DNA from: JAYKGU01 sp035285585
Lineage (GTDB): Bacteria > Cyanobacteriota > Cyanobacteriia > CAKZMO01
Length of the DNA stretch: 64,000 nt
Assembly: GCA_035285585.1 (NCBI GenBank)
Contig: JAYKGU010000315.1
Coordinates: 5,159-69,158, forward strand
Direction of reading: 5' to 3'
Both the position numbers and the translations under genes were made by a program. The notes beneath the pieces are model-generated. The model saw only the letters and a program-made list of their open reading frames with translations, did no database searches and was not told the origin of the DNA. Of the stretch, positions 26,901-36,660 are shown piece after piece (position 1 is the first letter of the stretch; the number at the start of each line of letters is the position of its first letter).

Positions 26901-28826
26901 ATTTCCAAGGAGGCCCATGAGACGCTGGCGATCGCCATGAATCGCTTAGGCGGCAAGTCCAACACGGGCGAAGGCGGCGAAGACCCCGAACGCTACACCT
27001 GGACAAACGAGCAGGGCGACTCCAAAAACAGCGCCATCAAGCAGGTGGCCTCCGGTCGCTTTGGCGTCACCAGCCTCTACCTCTCCCAGGCGCGGGAAAT
27101 CCAAATCAAAATGGCCCAGGGAGCCAAGCCCGGTGAAGGGGGGCAATTACCCGGACTCAAGGTCTACCCCTGGGTAGCCAAGGTGCGCCACTCCACCCCC
27201 GGCGTGGGCCTGATCTCGCCGCCGCCCCACCACGACATCTATTCCATTGAGGATCTGGCAGAACTGATCCACGACCTGAAGAATGCCAACCGGGAAGCCC
27301 GCATCAGCGTCAAGCTGGTATCAGAGGTGGGCGTCGGCACCATCGCCGCCGGAGTCGCCAAAGCCCACGCCGATGTGGTGCTGATCTCCGGCTTCGACGG
27401 CGGCACGGGCGCATCACCCCAGACCTCCATCAAGCACGCGGGACTCCCCTGGGAGCTAGGTCTGGCGGAAACCCACCAAACCCTGGTGCTAAACAACCTC
27501 CGGTCGCGCATTGCCGTGGAAACTGATGGGCAGATGAAGACGGGGCGGGATGTGGCGATCGCCACCCTCCTGGGCGCTGAAGAGTACGGCTTCTCCACCG
27601 CGCCCCTGGTCTCCCTGGGCTGCATCATGATGCGGGTCTGCCACAAGAACACCTGCCCCGCCGGTATCGCCACCCAAAACCCCGTCCTCCGGCAAAACTT
27701 TGTGGGCGATCCCCAGCACACCGTCCACTTCATGCGGTTCGTCGCTCAAGAACTGCGGGAAATCATGGCAGAACTGGGCTTCCGCTCCATCAACGAGATG
27801 GTGGGCCGCACTGATGTGCTGGAAGCCAAGCAAGCCGTGGATCACTGGAAGGCCAAGGGCATCGACCTGTCCAAGATCCTCCACCAGCCGCAGGTGGGCG
27901 CAGACATCGGGCGCTACTGCCAGATTCCCCAGGATCACGGGCTGGACAAGTCCCTGGACATGACCACCCTGTTGGACCTGTGCCGCCCCGCCATCGAAAG
28001 CGGCGAGCCGGTCAGCGCCACCCTCCCCATCTGCAACATTAACCGGGTGGTGGGCACCATCCTCGGCAACGAAATCACCAAGCGCCACTGGGACGGCTTG
28101 CCCGAAGACACGGTACGGCTCCACTTCCAGGGCAGCGCCGGACAGAGCTTCGGCGCATTTGTCCCCAAAGGGGTGACGCTGGAACTGGAAGGGGACGCCA
28201 ACGACTACTTTGGCAAGGGACTCAGCGGCGGCAAGCTGATCATCTACCCCCCCAGCGGCTCCACCTTCGTGCCGGAGGAGAACATCATCATCGGCAACGT
28301 CGCCTTCTACGGCGCGACCGGGGGCGAAGCCTACATCTCTGGCGTGGCTGGGGAGCGGTTCTGCGTCCGCAACTCTGGCGTCCGCACGGTGGTGGAAGCG
28401 GTGGGCGACCACGCCTGCGAATACATGACCGGCGGCAAGGTAGTGATTCTCGGCCAGACCGGGCGCAACTTCGCGGCAGGCATGAGCGGCGGCATCGCCT
28501 ATGTACTGGATGAGGCGGGCGATTTCCCCACCCGCTGCAACACCCAGATGGTCGATCTGGAGCAGTTGGCGGACCCCGAAGAAATTCGCGAAATCCACGA
28601 CCTGATCCAGAAGCACGCGGACTACACCCAGAGTCAGCGTGCCAAGACAATTCTGGAAAATTGGGAGAGTCTAATTCCCAAGTTCGTGAAGGTGATGCCC
28701 CGCGACTACAAGCGAGTGCTGCAACACATCCAGAAAGCCCTGGCGGACGGCCTCAGCGGCGACGATGCCCTTGCCGCCGCCTTCGAGGAAAATGCCCGCG
28801 ACATTGCCCGCATTGGCGGTAGTTGA
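23976..28826 (+). CDS. gltB: glutamate synthase, large subunit
   Basis: 1616 residues from 23976; an in-frame ATG at 24009 (MNTNQPPVK) is an alternative start. The N-terminal glutaminase begins at Cys in HDACGVGFVV, which becomes the N-terminal nucleophile after propeptide removal. A central domain is followed by the FMN-binding synthase domain (TGAMSYGSISKEAHE; SGFDGGTGASPQTSIKHAG), the 3Fe-4S cysteines (CIMMRVCHKNTCPAG) and the glycine-rich beta-helix domain (GEAYISGVAGERFCVRNSG). It makes glutamate from glutamine and 2-oxoglutarate. Unusual: residues ~466-553 (25371-25634) are an in-frame repetitive insertion where relatives have a short linker. The companion gltD gene points to the NADPH-dependent enzyme. 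Confidence 0.96.
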   Translation: MPPVCHVGYQAMNTNQPPVKQGLYDPQFEHDACGVGFVVHMKGVQSHAIVEQALTILLNLEHRGAVGAEPNTGDGAGILMQVPHKFMTKVAAIANITLPAPGHYGVGMIFASPDAAAREQGRRAFEQVVAAEGQQVLGWRDVPTDHSSLGETARASEPFMQQVFIGRSPDVTDELAFERKLYIIRKMAHTAIHCTGIDTYWYPASLSCRTIVYKGMLTPAQVGDYYPDLSDPDLESALGLVHSRFSTNTFPSWERSHPYRYIAHNGEINTLRGNINWMHARQSLFESELFGDGLKRAYPLINIEGSDSLIFDNALELLTLAGRSLPHAVMMMIPEPWTAHESMSAQKKAFYKYHSCLMEPWDGPASIAFTDGTMMGAVLDRNGLRPSRYYVTKDDRVIMASEAGVLPVEPENVLKKGRLEPGRMFLVDMAAGRIVADEEIKQQIVSEHPYQEWLDRHMVSLADLPDAINTSDAVNTSHDRVGARHAVPLRNPSQPTGIPQPTDITQPTGITEPTDIPQPIDIAEPIGITEPTDIPQPTDTTEPTDITEPANIPLHQRQKAFGYTFEELRMLLTPMAQNGVEAIGSMGTDTPLAVLSDRPKLLYDYFQQLFAQVTNPPIDSIREEIITSPETTIGSERNLLKPEPESCHLIELKTPVLTNGELAKLKAINHGDFKSVTLPILFDPKLGVAGLETRMDAICAEADAAIEDGKSVLILSDRPLDADHAPIPALLAVAGLHHHLIRKGTRTRVGLVLESGEPREVHHFAVLIGYGCGAINPYLAFETIDAMIQQKELLNVDLKTACKNYIKAVTKGVIKIASKIGISTIQSYRGAQIFESIGLNQAVIDKYFTWTASRIEGADLAVITQEAILRHAHAFPGREVEDTTLDVGGEYQWRKEGERHLFSPEAIHSLQRAVREGDYDLYKKYAALVNDQSKTHFTLRGLLDFRAREPIPLEEVESVEEIVKRFKTGAMSYGSISKEAHETLAIAMNRLGGKSNTGEGGEDPERYTWTNEQGDSKNSAIKQVASGRFGVTSLYLSQAREIQIKMAQGAKPGEGGQLPGLKVYPWVAKVRHSTPGVGLISPPPHHDIYSIEDLAELIHDLKNANREARISVKLVSEVGVGTIAAGVAKAHADVVLISGFDGGTGASPQTSIKHAGLPWELGLAETHQTLVLNNLRSRIAVETDGQMKTGRDVAIATLLGAEEYGFSTAPLVSLGCIMMRVCHKNTCPAGIATQNPVLRQNFVGDPQHTVHFMRFVAQELREIMAELGFRSINEMVGRTDVLEAKQAVDHWKAKGIDLSKILHQPQVGADIGRYCQIPQDHGLDKSLDMTTLLDLCRPAIESGEPVSATLPICNINRVVGTILGNEITKRHWDGLPEDTVRLHFQGSAGQSFGAFVPKGVTLELEGDANDYFGKGLSGGKLIIYPPSGSTFVPEENIIIGNVAFYGATGGEAYISGVAGERFCVRNSGVRTVVEAVGDHACEYMTGGKVVILGQTGRNFAAGMSGGIAYVLDEAGDFPTRCNTQMVDLEQLADPEEIREIHDLIQKHADYTQSQRAKTILENWESLIPKFVKVMPRDYKRVLQHIQKALADGLSGDDALAAAFEENARDIARIGGS
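25371..25634 (+). repeat. in-frame 264-bp repetitive insertion inside gltB
   Basis: Two 18-bp units (GACGCCRTTAATACGTCC, 25371-25406), a perfect 32-bp palindrome (25414-25445, arms GCGTAGGGGCACGGCA), then ten 18-bp units (25455-25634) encoding hexapeptides such as QPTDIT, EPTDIP and EPIGIT. All lengths keep the gltB frame. Confidence 0.92.
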
Positions 28827-28834
28827 TGCACCTG

Positions 28835-28867
28835 AGGTAGGGGCAAGGCAATGCCTTGCCCCTACCT
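28835..28867. repeat. palindrome after gltB
   Basis: Arms AGGTAGGGGCAAGGCA (28835-28850) and its reverse complement (28852-28867) around one central A. It shares the GTAGGGGCA...TGCCCCTAC core with the palindromes inside gltB and at 38773. As a long hairpin 9 bp past the gltB stop it could also slow transcription, but no T-run follows. Confidence 0.85.
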
Positions 28868-28908
28868 GAAATCAATGGGATGAGATTAGAAGGTGAGAAG
28901 CAAAACCA

Positions 28909-29232
28909 ATGACTGCGAATGTTATGACAACCAAGCAGTATGTTGAGGAACGGGAGCGAGCATATCGAATTATTAACAAACGAGTGTCACTCGACTCCGT
29001 TGTCTATTCATTTCTGGCTGGACAATCTCCTGAAAGTATTCTCCAATCGTTCCCGGCACTGACTCTGGAAGAAGTGTATGGAGCGATCGCCTTCTATCTC
29101 GCTAACCGCACTGTTATTGATGAGTATCTAGTTGAGGGAGAGCAACAATTTGAAGCGCTCAGGCAACAAGCTAGAGAGGCAAATGCGTTGTTATACCAGA
29201 AGCTCTATCGCGCATCAAATGATTCACAATGA
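28909..29232 (+). CDS. DUF433 family protein, probable antitoxin
   Basis: 107 residues (an ATG at 28924 is also possible). The DUF433 core is clear: RVSLDSVVYSFLAGQSPESILQSFPALTLEEVYGAIAFYLANR, a winged-helix-like DNA-binding unit of VapB-type antitoxins. In this family the gene is usually followed by a PIN-like (DUF5615) toxin. Here the next frame begins in an ATGA overlap but breaks off after 25 codons. The local sequence is more AT-rich than gltB and gltD, which suggests that the pair was inserted into the glt operon. Confidence 0.85.
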   Translation: MTANVMTTKQYVEERERAYRIINKRVSLDSVVYSFLAGQSPESILQSFPALTLEEVYGAIAFYLANRTVIDEYLVEGEQQFEALRQQAREANALLYQKLYRASNDSQ

Positions 29233-29306
29233 AGCTTCGATTCCAGGCTGATGCAGGAACCTCAAGATTGGCTCAATCGAATCGCTTACTTACCCCTTTA
29301 ATTTGA
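29229..29306 (+). pseudogene. truncated PIN-like toxin (DUF5615) remnant
   Basis: ATG overlaps the DUF433 stop (ATGA). The first residues MKLRFQADAG match the usual start of DUF5615 PIN-like proteins as I recall it, including the first acidic residue. The frame then turns into unrelated sequence and stops at codon 26, where relatives continue for about 100 residues. It looks like a toxin gene with its 3' part deleted, leaving the antitoxin alone. Confidence 0.6.
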
Positions 29307-29316
29307 AAAAAAGATC

Positions 29317-30797
<1,481 letters not shown>

Positions 30798-30801
<4 letters not shown>

Positions 30802-31706
30802 AACAGATTGTTCAACGCCCGCCAAACCGATGTATAAAAATTGCCGCCATCGTCCTGGACGCGGAAAATCTGGAACGGGGCGTCCAGGTTGCCGATAAAT
30901 GGGCGCAGCCGCCAGCCGAGCTGCATGCCCACGATCGCGTAGATGCCGATCCAGATACGCAGCAGCAGGTTGTTGAGGGGTTGCTCCATGCGAAAAGCGA
31001 TGTAGGAGCAGCCCCGATACAGATAGCGCACGCCGTAGATGCCGCACAGCCCAAAAATCAGCACGTGCATCAGCAGCAGAAACTGGTAGTTCTGGGTGGT
31101 AAGGCCGAAGAAGAAGGCAATGGGGGCAAGGCTGGCCAGCAGGATGGTCGTGGTGCCCAGGGTCATCACCATGAGGGCGACGGTCTGCAAAAACTTGAAG
31201 CTCTGGCCGAGGAGCACGTTAAAGGTGTAGAGGGACGGAATGCAGATCAGGGCAGTGAGGAGGAAGAGAATCGGCAGCTTAATGGCGGAGGCGATCGCCT
31301 GCAAAACTCCGTTATACATCCCCATTACCACGCCATAGATCGCGGAGAGCAAAATACAGAGAATCGACATGGACGCAATAATGCGGGGCAATTCCTTCTG
31401 GCTGTGAATTTGCTCAAACAGGGCCGTCTGCGCCCGCAGGATGTAGTCGAGGAAATAGAAGGATAGCTGTAAAACGCCGCTATTGTGAATCGTTTGCCGG
31501 AGCGCCTGAATTTCTTTTTGGGAGAGTTCTTGAGAACGGGGCGATCGCTTCCGGCGAACATCAGGGGGCAGAGATTCTAAAAACTCTTCACCTGGGGTAG
31601 CCCAGTCTAGCGTTACATCCTCTTCGTAAGTGCCGGAGATGGTTTTATCATTCGGTTTCTTGTCGGATTTTTCGGTGCCCAGGTCAGGCGGAAATTCGGG
31701 TTCCAT
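30798..31706 (-). CDS. multi-pass membrane protein, function unknown
   Basis: 302 residues from the ATG at 31706, chosen because AGGA lies 5 nt upstream; the frame is open to 31829 but the added residues look non-coding. An acidic hydrophilic N-terminus (~100 residues) precedes about five membrane segments (e.g. IIASMSILCILLSAIYGVV; LPILFLLTALICIPSLYTF; LQTVALMVMTLGTTTILLASL). The layout resembles Yip1-like proteins, but I do not recognise the family. The stop overlaps that of gltD by 4 bp. Confidence 0.8.
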
Positions 31707-31842
31707 AACATCCTCATAATTTGCTACAGCCGTGGCGGTTCCAGTTGATGGCTGTTGTAGCAAATTTATGGGGGCGATCGCTAGCGAGGAATTTCCCGAA
31801 CGTCTCACTATTAAAGGCGTTCGGGTCATTTTACTGTTGGTT

Positions 31843-31907
31843 GGGGCGAAGCATTCGGTAGATACTTTTGGATGTATCCAAAGAACTTTGGCCGAATGCT
31901 TCGCCCT
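31843..31907. repeat. long inverted repeat with 15-bp arms
   Basis: GGGCGAAGCATTCGG (31844-31858) and CCGAATGCTTCGCCC (31892-31906), with an inner GATAC/GTATC pair. The right arm touches the stop codon of the small gene at 31907. It may act as a terminator for the ispH unit or be a dispersed repeat; no T-run is present. Confidence 0.85.
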
Positions 31908-32179
31908 TACCGGTTAGATTTGCGACCTCCAGGCGGTGTGCGGTGGGGGCCAAAATATTTTTCGCTACGATACCGCAACCAGACGCGGAGCTGTTGGGGA
32001 ATTTGGTCTTTCTGCTCCGGGGTGAGGGTGTTGTAGAGGGTTAGGGCCTTTTCTCGCTCGCCTCGGCAGGCGCGATTGTTGTGGGCATCCCAGTAGGAGC
32101 GGGCCACGCGGATGCGGCGACACACCTCTTTGACTAGGGTGTCACCGCTCAGGGGTTCGTCGGATTTCCGTTTTGCCAT
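31907..32179 (-). CDS. small protein coupled to ispH, function unknown
   Basis: 90 residues, basic, helical, no membrane segment. Segments such as VCRRIRVARSYWDAHNNRACRGEREKAL and LRVWLRYRSEKYFG look structured and conserved. I believe relatives occur widely in cyanobacteria but cannot name a function. Its ATG starts 1 bp after the ispH stop, so translation is coupled to ispH. Confidence 0.8.
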   Translation of the reverse strand: MAKRKSDEPLSGDTLVKEVCRRIRVARSYWDAHNNRACRGEREKALTLYNTLTPEQKDQIPQQLRVWLRYRSEKYFGPHRTPPGGRKSNR

Positions 32180-32180
32180 C

Positions 32181-33413
32181 TCAGGCGATCGCCACCGCTC
32201 CTTTCAGCTCAAAGATTTTCTCAATGACGTCTGAGACCACCTTGTCAGGGGTCGAGGCTCCCGACGTGACGCCGACGGCGATCGCACCATCGGGCAGCCA
32301 GTTCTCCTGAATCGCCAGGTCTTGCTGGAGGGGCTTGTGCTCGATGCGATTGTCTGGCCCGATGCGATCGGCGCTGTCGATGTGGTAGGAGGGAATGCCG
32401 TACTCAATGGCGATTTCCTGGAGGTGGGTGGTGTTGGAGGAGTTGTAGCCGCCGATGACCACCATCAGGTCCAAGTCTTTCTTCACCAGGTCATACATGG
32501 CGTCCTGCCGCTCCTGGGTGGCGTCGCAGATGGTGTTGAAGCTCATGAAGTGGTCGTTGAGTGCCGTGGGGCCGTACTTCTGCATCATGGTGCGCTCAAA
32601 CAGCTTGCCAATCTGCTCCGTCTCCCCCTTGAGCATGGTGGTCTGGTTGGCGATGCCGATTTGCACCAGGTCGCGATCGGGGTCAAAGCCGGGGGAGCAG
32701 GCTTTGCGGAAGGTGGCCATGAATTCGTCCCGCCGCTGCTGCCGTTCTTCTGGAGAGTCCCCAGGGCTGAGGATGTAGTCGCACACGTACTGGGCCTGCT
32801 TCAGGTTGAGGACGATCAGGTAAGTCCCGGCGAAGGAGCTGGTGGCCACCGTCTCCTCATGGTTGTATTTGCCGTGGATGATGGAGGTGTAGCTTTTTTT
32901 CTTGTGCTTCTCCACCGAGTTCCATACCTTGGCCACCCAGGGACAGGTGGTATCGACGATGGTGCACTGGCGATCGCTCAAAAGCTGCATTTCCTGGACG
33001 CTGGCCCCAAAGGCGGGCAGGATTACCACATCGCCCTTGCTGACACCGGAAAAGTCCTTCTCGTTGTCCTTCACTTCGATAAACTCGACCCGCATGTCCC
33101 GCAGCCGCTGGTTCACCGAGGGATTGTGGATAATCTCATTGGTAATCCAGATGCGCTCGGTGGGAAAATGCTGCCGGGTTTCGTAGGCCATGGCCACCGC
33201 CCGCTCCACGCCCCAGCAGAACCCAAAGGCTTCCGCCAGGTGAATGGTCACGTCGCCCCTGGTGAGGGTGTAGTGGTGGTCGCGGATCTGCTGGATGAGG
33301 CTGCTCTGGTACTCCGCATTCATCACAGTGGAGATTTCTGCCTCGTGGCCGAACCCTTTGCGGTGATAGTTTTCCGACTGATTGAGCGATCGCTTGAAGG
33401 CTTTTGTGTCCAT
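32181..33413 (-). CDS. ispH: 4-hydroxy-3-methylbut-2-enyl diphosphate reductase
   Basis: 410 residues from the ATG at 33413 (MDTKAFKRSLNQSENYHRKG, the N-terminus typical of the cyanobacterial/plant form); AGGA lies 6 nt upstream. Last enzyme of the MEP pathway: it reduces HMBPP to IPP and DMAPP using a 4Fe-4S cluster. Cluster and active-site segments are seen: AFGFCWGVERAV, DTTCPWVAKVW, the catalytic Glu/Thr region around the iron-sulfur site, GGYNSSNTTHL and SGASTPD. The electrons come from ferredoxin in cyanobacteria. Confidence 0.96.
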   Translation of the reverse strand: MDTKAFKRSLNQSENYHRKGFGHEAEISTVMNAEYQSSLIQQIRDHHYTLTRGDVTIHLAEAFGFCWGVERAVAMAYETRQHFPTERIWITNEIIHNPSVNQRLRDMRVEFIEVKDNEKDFSGVSKGDVVILPAFGASVQEMQLLSDRQCTIVDTTCPWVAKVWNSVEKHKKKSYTSIIHGKYNHEETVATSSFAGTYLIVLNLKQAQYVCDYILSPGDSPEERQQRRDEFMATFRKACSPGFDPDRDLVQIGIANQTTMLKGETEQIGKLFERTMMQKYGPTALNDHFMSFNTICDATQERQDAMYDLVKKDLDLMVVIGGYNSSNTTHLQEIAIEYGIPSYHIDSADRIGPDNRIEHKPLQQDLAIQENWLPDGAIAVGVTSGASTPDKVVSDVIEKIFELKGAVAIA

Positions 33414-33488
33414 GCCCATTCCTACTTCAGCATTGCAAACCGGGGTTGCTCTTAGCCTACCAAAACATTTCACCCCAAGTCCGCCCAA

Positions 33489-34487
33489 TTAGCTCTGATC
33501 CAGCGCCAGTTGCTCAAAGAGTTGCAGGGCCGAGGTCCACACGAGGTAGCCGTTGCGGTTGAGGTGCAGTCCATCGGTGGTAAGGTCGAGCCGGAGGTTG
33601 CCGTCGGCATCACTGAACAGGGGATACAGATCCAGGAAATCGGCCCCTTCCTGACGGGCGATCGCCGCCAGTTCCCGATTCAGGTTCCGGATGCGCTGGT
33701 TGGGAATGGCCAGCAGCCGCTCCTTCCCCTCCCAGCTTGACTCCTCTCCGGCGTGGGGCAGCACCGACTGCACCACAATCGCCGCATCGGGGTGCTGCTC
33801 GCGGAGTTCCTGGATAATGGCCCGCTGATTCGCCAGAATCGTGGCATCCGTCACCTCCCGCAGCATGTCGTTGATGCCAATCATCACGAAAATCGTGTCG
33901 GGCTGGGTGCGGTCGATTAGATCCAGTCGCTTCAGCAGGCCTGCCGTTCCCTCCCCAGAGATGCCCTGGTTCAGCCAGGTTTGGGACGGGGGCAGTAGCT
34001 CGCTGGGGAACCACAGGCTGATGGAGTCTCCCATGAGAATGCTCAAATTGTCCGGCGCTTCATTGGCGATCGCCCGCGCTTCCGTCTCCAGCAGAGCAAC
34101 CCACTCGTCATAGCTCAAGTCGAGCCGTGGCCCCAGTGCCGGGGGGGGTAGGTCAGGGGAATCGTCTGAGGCAAGCTGGCTAGAAGCAGACGACTCCGCC
34201 AGGGACAATGGCGCATTAGAGGTCATCGCCTGGACTTCCGGTGGACTGACTTCACCTGCGATCGCCCGAGTTGAGGGGCTAGGGGGGCGGGGGCGATCGC
34301 GCCAACCCAGCACCAGCACCAGGGCAAGCAGCACCGCATTGACCCCCAGGGAGACATAGCACCAGGCTGGCAGCACGTACACATGGGGAGAATGGACCGC
34401 AAATCGAATCGACCGCGCCGTTGTGCGACGGAGGTGATCGAAGTGGCGATCGCCCAGCCGTTTGTCTTGCTGAACCTTATCTACCAC
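33489..34487 (-). CDS. membrane-anchored SGNH/GDSL hydrolase
   Basis: 332 residues. A single hydrophobic segment at ~41-61 (after a basic N-terminus) anchors the protein. A Pro/Ser-rich linker leads to the SGNH domain: nucleophile Ser155 in LMGDSISL, Gly in NQGISGEGT, Asn206 in GINDM, and Asp305/His308 in DGLHLNRNGY. All four blocks are intact, so it should be an active esterase/lipase or deacetylase facing the periplasm. The substrate is unknown. It lies 75 bp upstream of ispH on the same strand. Confidence 0.9.
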   Translation of the reverse strand: MVDKVQQDKRLGDRHFDHLRRTTARSIRFAVHSPHVYVLPAWCYVSLGVNAVLLALVLVLGWRDRPRPPSPSTRAIAGEVSPPEVQAMTSNAPLSLAESSASSQLASDDSPDLPPPALGPRLDLSYDEWVALLETEARAIANEAPDNLSILMGDSISLWFPSELLPPSQTWLNQGISGEGTAGLLKRLDLIDRTQPDTIFVMIGINDMLREVTDATILANQRAIIQELREQHPDAAIVVQSVLPHAGEESSWEGKERLLAIPNQRIRNLNRELAAIARQEGADFLDLYPLFSDADGNLRLDLTTDGLHLNRNGYLVWTSALQLFEQLALDQS

Positions 34488-34608
34488 GGGTTAGCTACCT
34501 ACTGCCGAAAGCCATCAAGATAGAGTGTATCTGAAATTCTTGCCATGTCCAGGCTGTAAGTAGGTCAGCACAATTAAATTCATGTTAGAAAACCGGGGGA
34601 GGTTAAGC

Positions 34609-34625
34609 AAAAACCGCCAGGCGGT
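34609..34625 (-). terminator. candidate terminator of amt
   Basis: On the minus strand ACCGC-CTG-GCGGT is followed directly by TTTTTG. It lies about 95 bp after the amt stop. The stem is short (5 bp) but GC-rich. Confidence 0.5.
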
Positions 34626-34718
34626 GGTTACACCAGACCCAGCGGTGAGATAAACCTAGACGATGGATAGAAAATTACTCAGTCAAACCACCGATACCAG
34701 GATAACGAGACCCAAAGC

Positions 34719-36242
34719 CTATGGAGTCGAGGTCATCCCCGAATGGCTGGTAATACTCGCAGCAGGCATCCCAGCCGCACCACTCGCGTCTTTAACAAAA
34801 CCGCTGTAAGCTTCCATGCCATGCTCAGCAATATCGAGGCCCATCAGCTCGTCTTCCTGAGAAACGCGAATGCCTACAGTAGCCCGGAGGACACCCCAGA
34901 AGATGGCAGAAGCGATGACGGTAAAGGCACCAATCGCCACGATACCGAGAATCTGGGAGCCAAGCTGGGCAAAGCCACCGCCGTAGAGCAAGCCGCTCTC
35001 CGTATTGAACAACCCAACGGCCAGAGTTCCCCAAACGCCGCAGACGAGGTGAACCGAAAGAGCGCCGACGGGGTCATCAACTTTAATGCTGTCAAAGAAG
35101 AATACAGAAAAGACCACGATAATACCAGCAATCAAGCCGATAATCACGGATCCAAGATAGTCAACGCCTGCACAGCCAGCCGTAATGCCGACCAGACCAG
35201 CCAGGATGCCGTTGATAATCATGGACAGGTCAGGCTTACCAGAGGTAACCCAGGAGGTGACTGTCGCAGCGATACCGCCTGCGGCGGCTGCCAGGTTGGT
35301 GGTCACCGCAATGAACGGAACAGCCTCAGATGCCGCTAGCTCAGAACCAGGGTTGAAGCCGAACCAGCCAATCCACAGAATCAGACAGCCCAACATGGAC
35401 AGGCTCAGGTTGTGACCGGGGAGGGCCGTAGGCTGACCGTCCTGATACTTACCAATCCGGGGGCCAAGGAAGATGGCACCCACCAGCGCTGCCCAACCGC
35501 CAACTGAGTGGACTACGGTGGAGCCTGCAAAGTCAGAGAAGCCGACGCCGCCCAACCAACCATTACCACTCCAGACCCAGTGTCCCGTGATGGGGTAAGC
35601 GATTCCGGTTAGCAGGACGCTGAAGACCAGGAAGGCAACGAAGTGAACCCGCTCAGCTACAGCACCGGAAACGATCGTCGCAGCGGTAGCGGCAAAGGCA
35701 ACCTGGAACAGGAAAAATACAGACACAGGTAGCCCTGCGGGGAAGGGGTCTAACCCATAGGCAGCAGAGTCGCCGGTCAGGAACCAGCCACCACCACCGA
35801 TAAAACCACCGCCGCCACCAAACATGATCGAGAAGCCGATCGCCCAAAAAGCAATGGTCGCTAAGGCGAAGACAATCAGGTTTTTGGAAAGAATGTTGAC
35901 GGCATTTTTCTGGCGACAAAAACCAGTTTCTAACATGCCGAAGCCCGCGTTCATGAAGATCACGAGCACCGAGGCAACAGTAATCCAAATAGCGTCAAGT
36001 ACGCCTTTGACATATTCAGGGGTTATTGCTTCCTCCTGGGCAGAGGCCGCCAGGCCAACAGCACCTACGATGAGAAAAGCCAGGGGAGCACACGCCGCCC
36101 ATTTCCAAGACGACTTGGAAAGCATTCCTGCCATTTTGCCAAATGCAATTTCAGGCGTAGACCATGAGGCCAGACCCGTCGCTTTCGCGCGCTTGCCTCT
36201 TCCTTTCAAACGTTTCTTGCTGAGCACAATTTTAGACATCAT
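34719..36242 (-). CDS. amt: ammonium transporter
   Basis: About 507 residues from the ATG at 36242; GTG 36245 and ATG 36239 are in-frame alternatives, and AGGAA lies 9 nt upstream. A cationic N-terminal extension and a signal-like segment ending in AASAQ precede the Amt domain with ~11 membrane helices. Family features: GFGMLETGFCRQKN, DFAGSTVVHSVGGWAALVGAIFLGPRIG with the first pore His, and HLVCGVWGTLAVGLF with the second. Imports ammonium/ammonia at low external supply. An NtcA box lies ~110 bp upstream. Confidence 0.96.
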   Translation of the reverse strand: MMSKIVLSKKRLKGRGKRAKATGLASWSTPEIAFGKMAGMLSKSSWKWAACAPLAFLIVGAVGLAASAQEEAITPEYVKGVLDAIWITVASVLVIFMNAGFGMLETGFCRQKNAVNILSKNLIVFALATIAFWAIGFSIMFGGGGGFIGGGGWFLTGDSAAYGLDPFPAGLPVSVFFLFQVAFAATAATIVSGAVAERVHFVAFLVFSVLLTGIAYPITGHWVWSGNGWLGGVGFSDFAGSTVVHSVGGWAALVGAIFLGPRIGKYQDGQPTALPGHNLSLSMLGCLILWIGWFGFNPGSELAASEAVPFIAVTTNLAAAAGGIAATVTSWVTSGKPDLSMIINGILAGLVGITAGCAGVDYLGSVIIGLIAGIIVVFSVFFFDSIKVDDPVGALSVHLVCGVWGTLAVGLFNTESGLLYGGGFAQLGSQILGIVAIGAFTVIASAIFWGVLRATVGIRVSQEDELMGLDIAEHGMEAYSGFVKDASGAAGMPAASITSHSGMTSTP

Positions 36243-36245
36243 CAC

Positions 36246-36660
36246 TGGACGTTCCTATTAATTACCATCGAGCAGCAAACCCACTCGGGCTGTTTCGAGT
36301 CTCACAAACCAGGAGGAGCGATTAGAAGGAACCAGAATCTACAAAGCGGAAGTAGCCTGCACTACAGGATTTAAAATTCATACCACAGCCTGATTAGTTT
36401 GGAAACAAGTACCCAAGCAGCTTTCAGGTGCTCTCAAATCCCACTAAAAACAAGCGGCAGAGCATATTGCCGACCGATTAAAGTCAGCGCCGTGGAACAA
36501 ACCTGCACCGCTAAACTGTGTGACCTATTTGTAGAAACGATTGCACCAGTAATACGATGTGTCTTCTGTATAAGAGAATACCATTCTCCACAAGAGCACG
36601 GGGATGAGTCGAAATTCTGGGGCTTAAAACCCCCACTGAGACGCTTTAAGGACAGTTCGA
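36246..36660. other. 415-bp intergenic region upstream of amt
   Basis: Carries the amt promoter and NtcA box in its left part. A GGGG/CCCC hairpin (36618-36635) near the end of the cupin gene may terminate that transcript. A 90-codon plus-strand frame here shows no protein-like pattern and was not called. Confidence 0.5.
36352..36365 (-). promoter_or_regulatory. NtcA binding box of amt
   Basis: GTAGCCTGCACTAC fits the exact NtcA consensus GTA-N8-TAC. Reading toward amt, TCTAAT (36326 to 36321) lies 25 nt past the box and can serve as the -10, which is close to the usual ~22-nt spacing of NtcA-activated promoters. Predicts induction under nitrogen limitation. Confidence 0.75.

Noticed and set aside
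27489..28616. 375-codon and other minus-strand frames opposite gltB
   Set aside because: Shadows of gltB; composition is typical of antisense reading of GC-rich codons.
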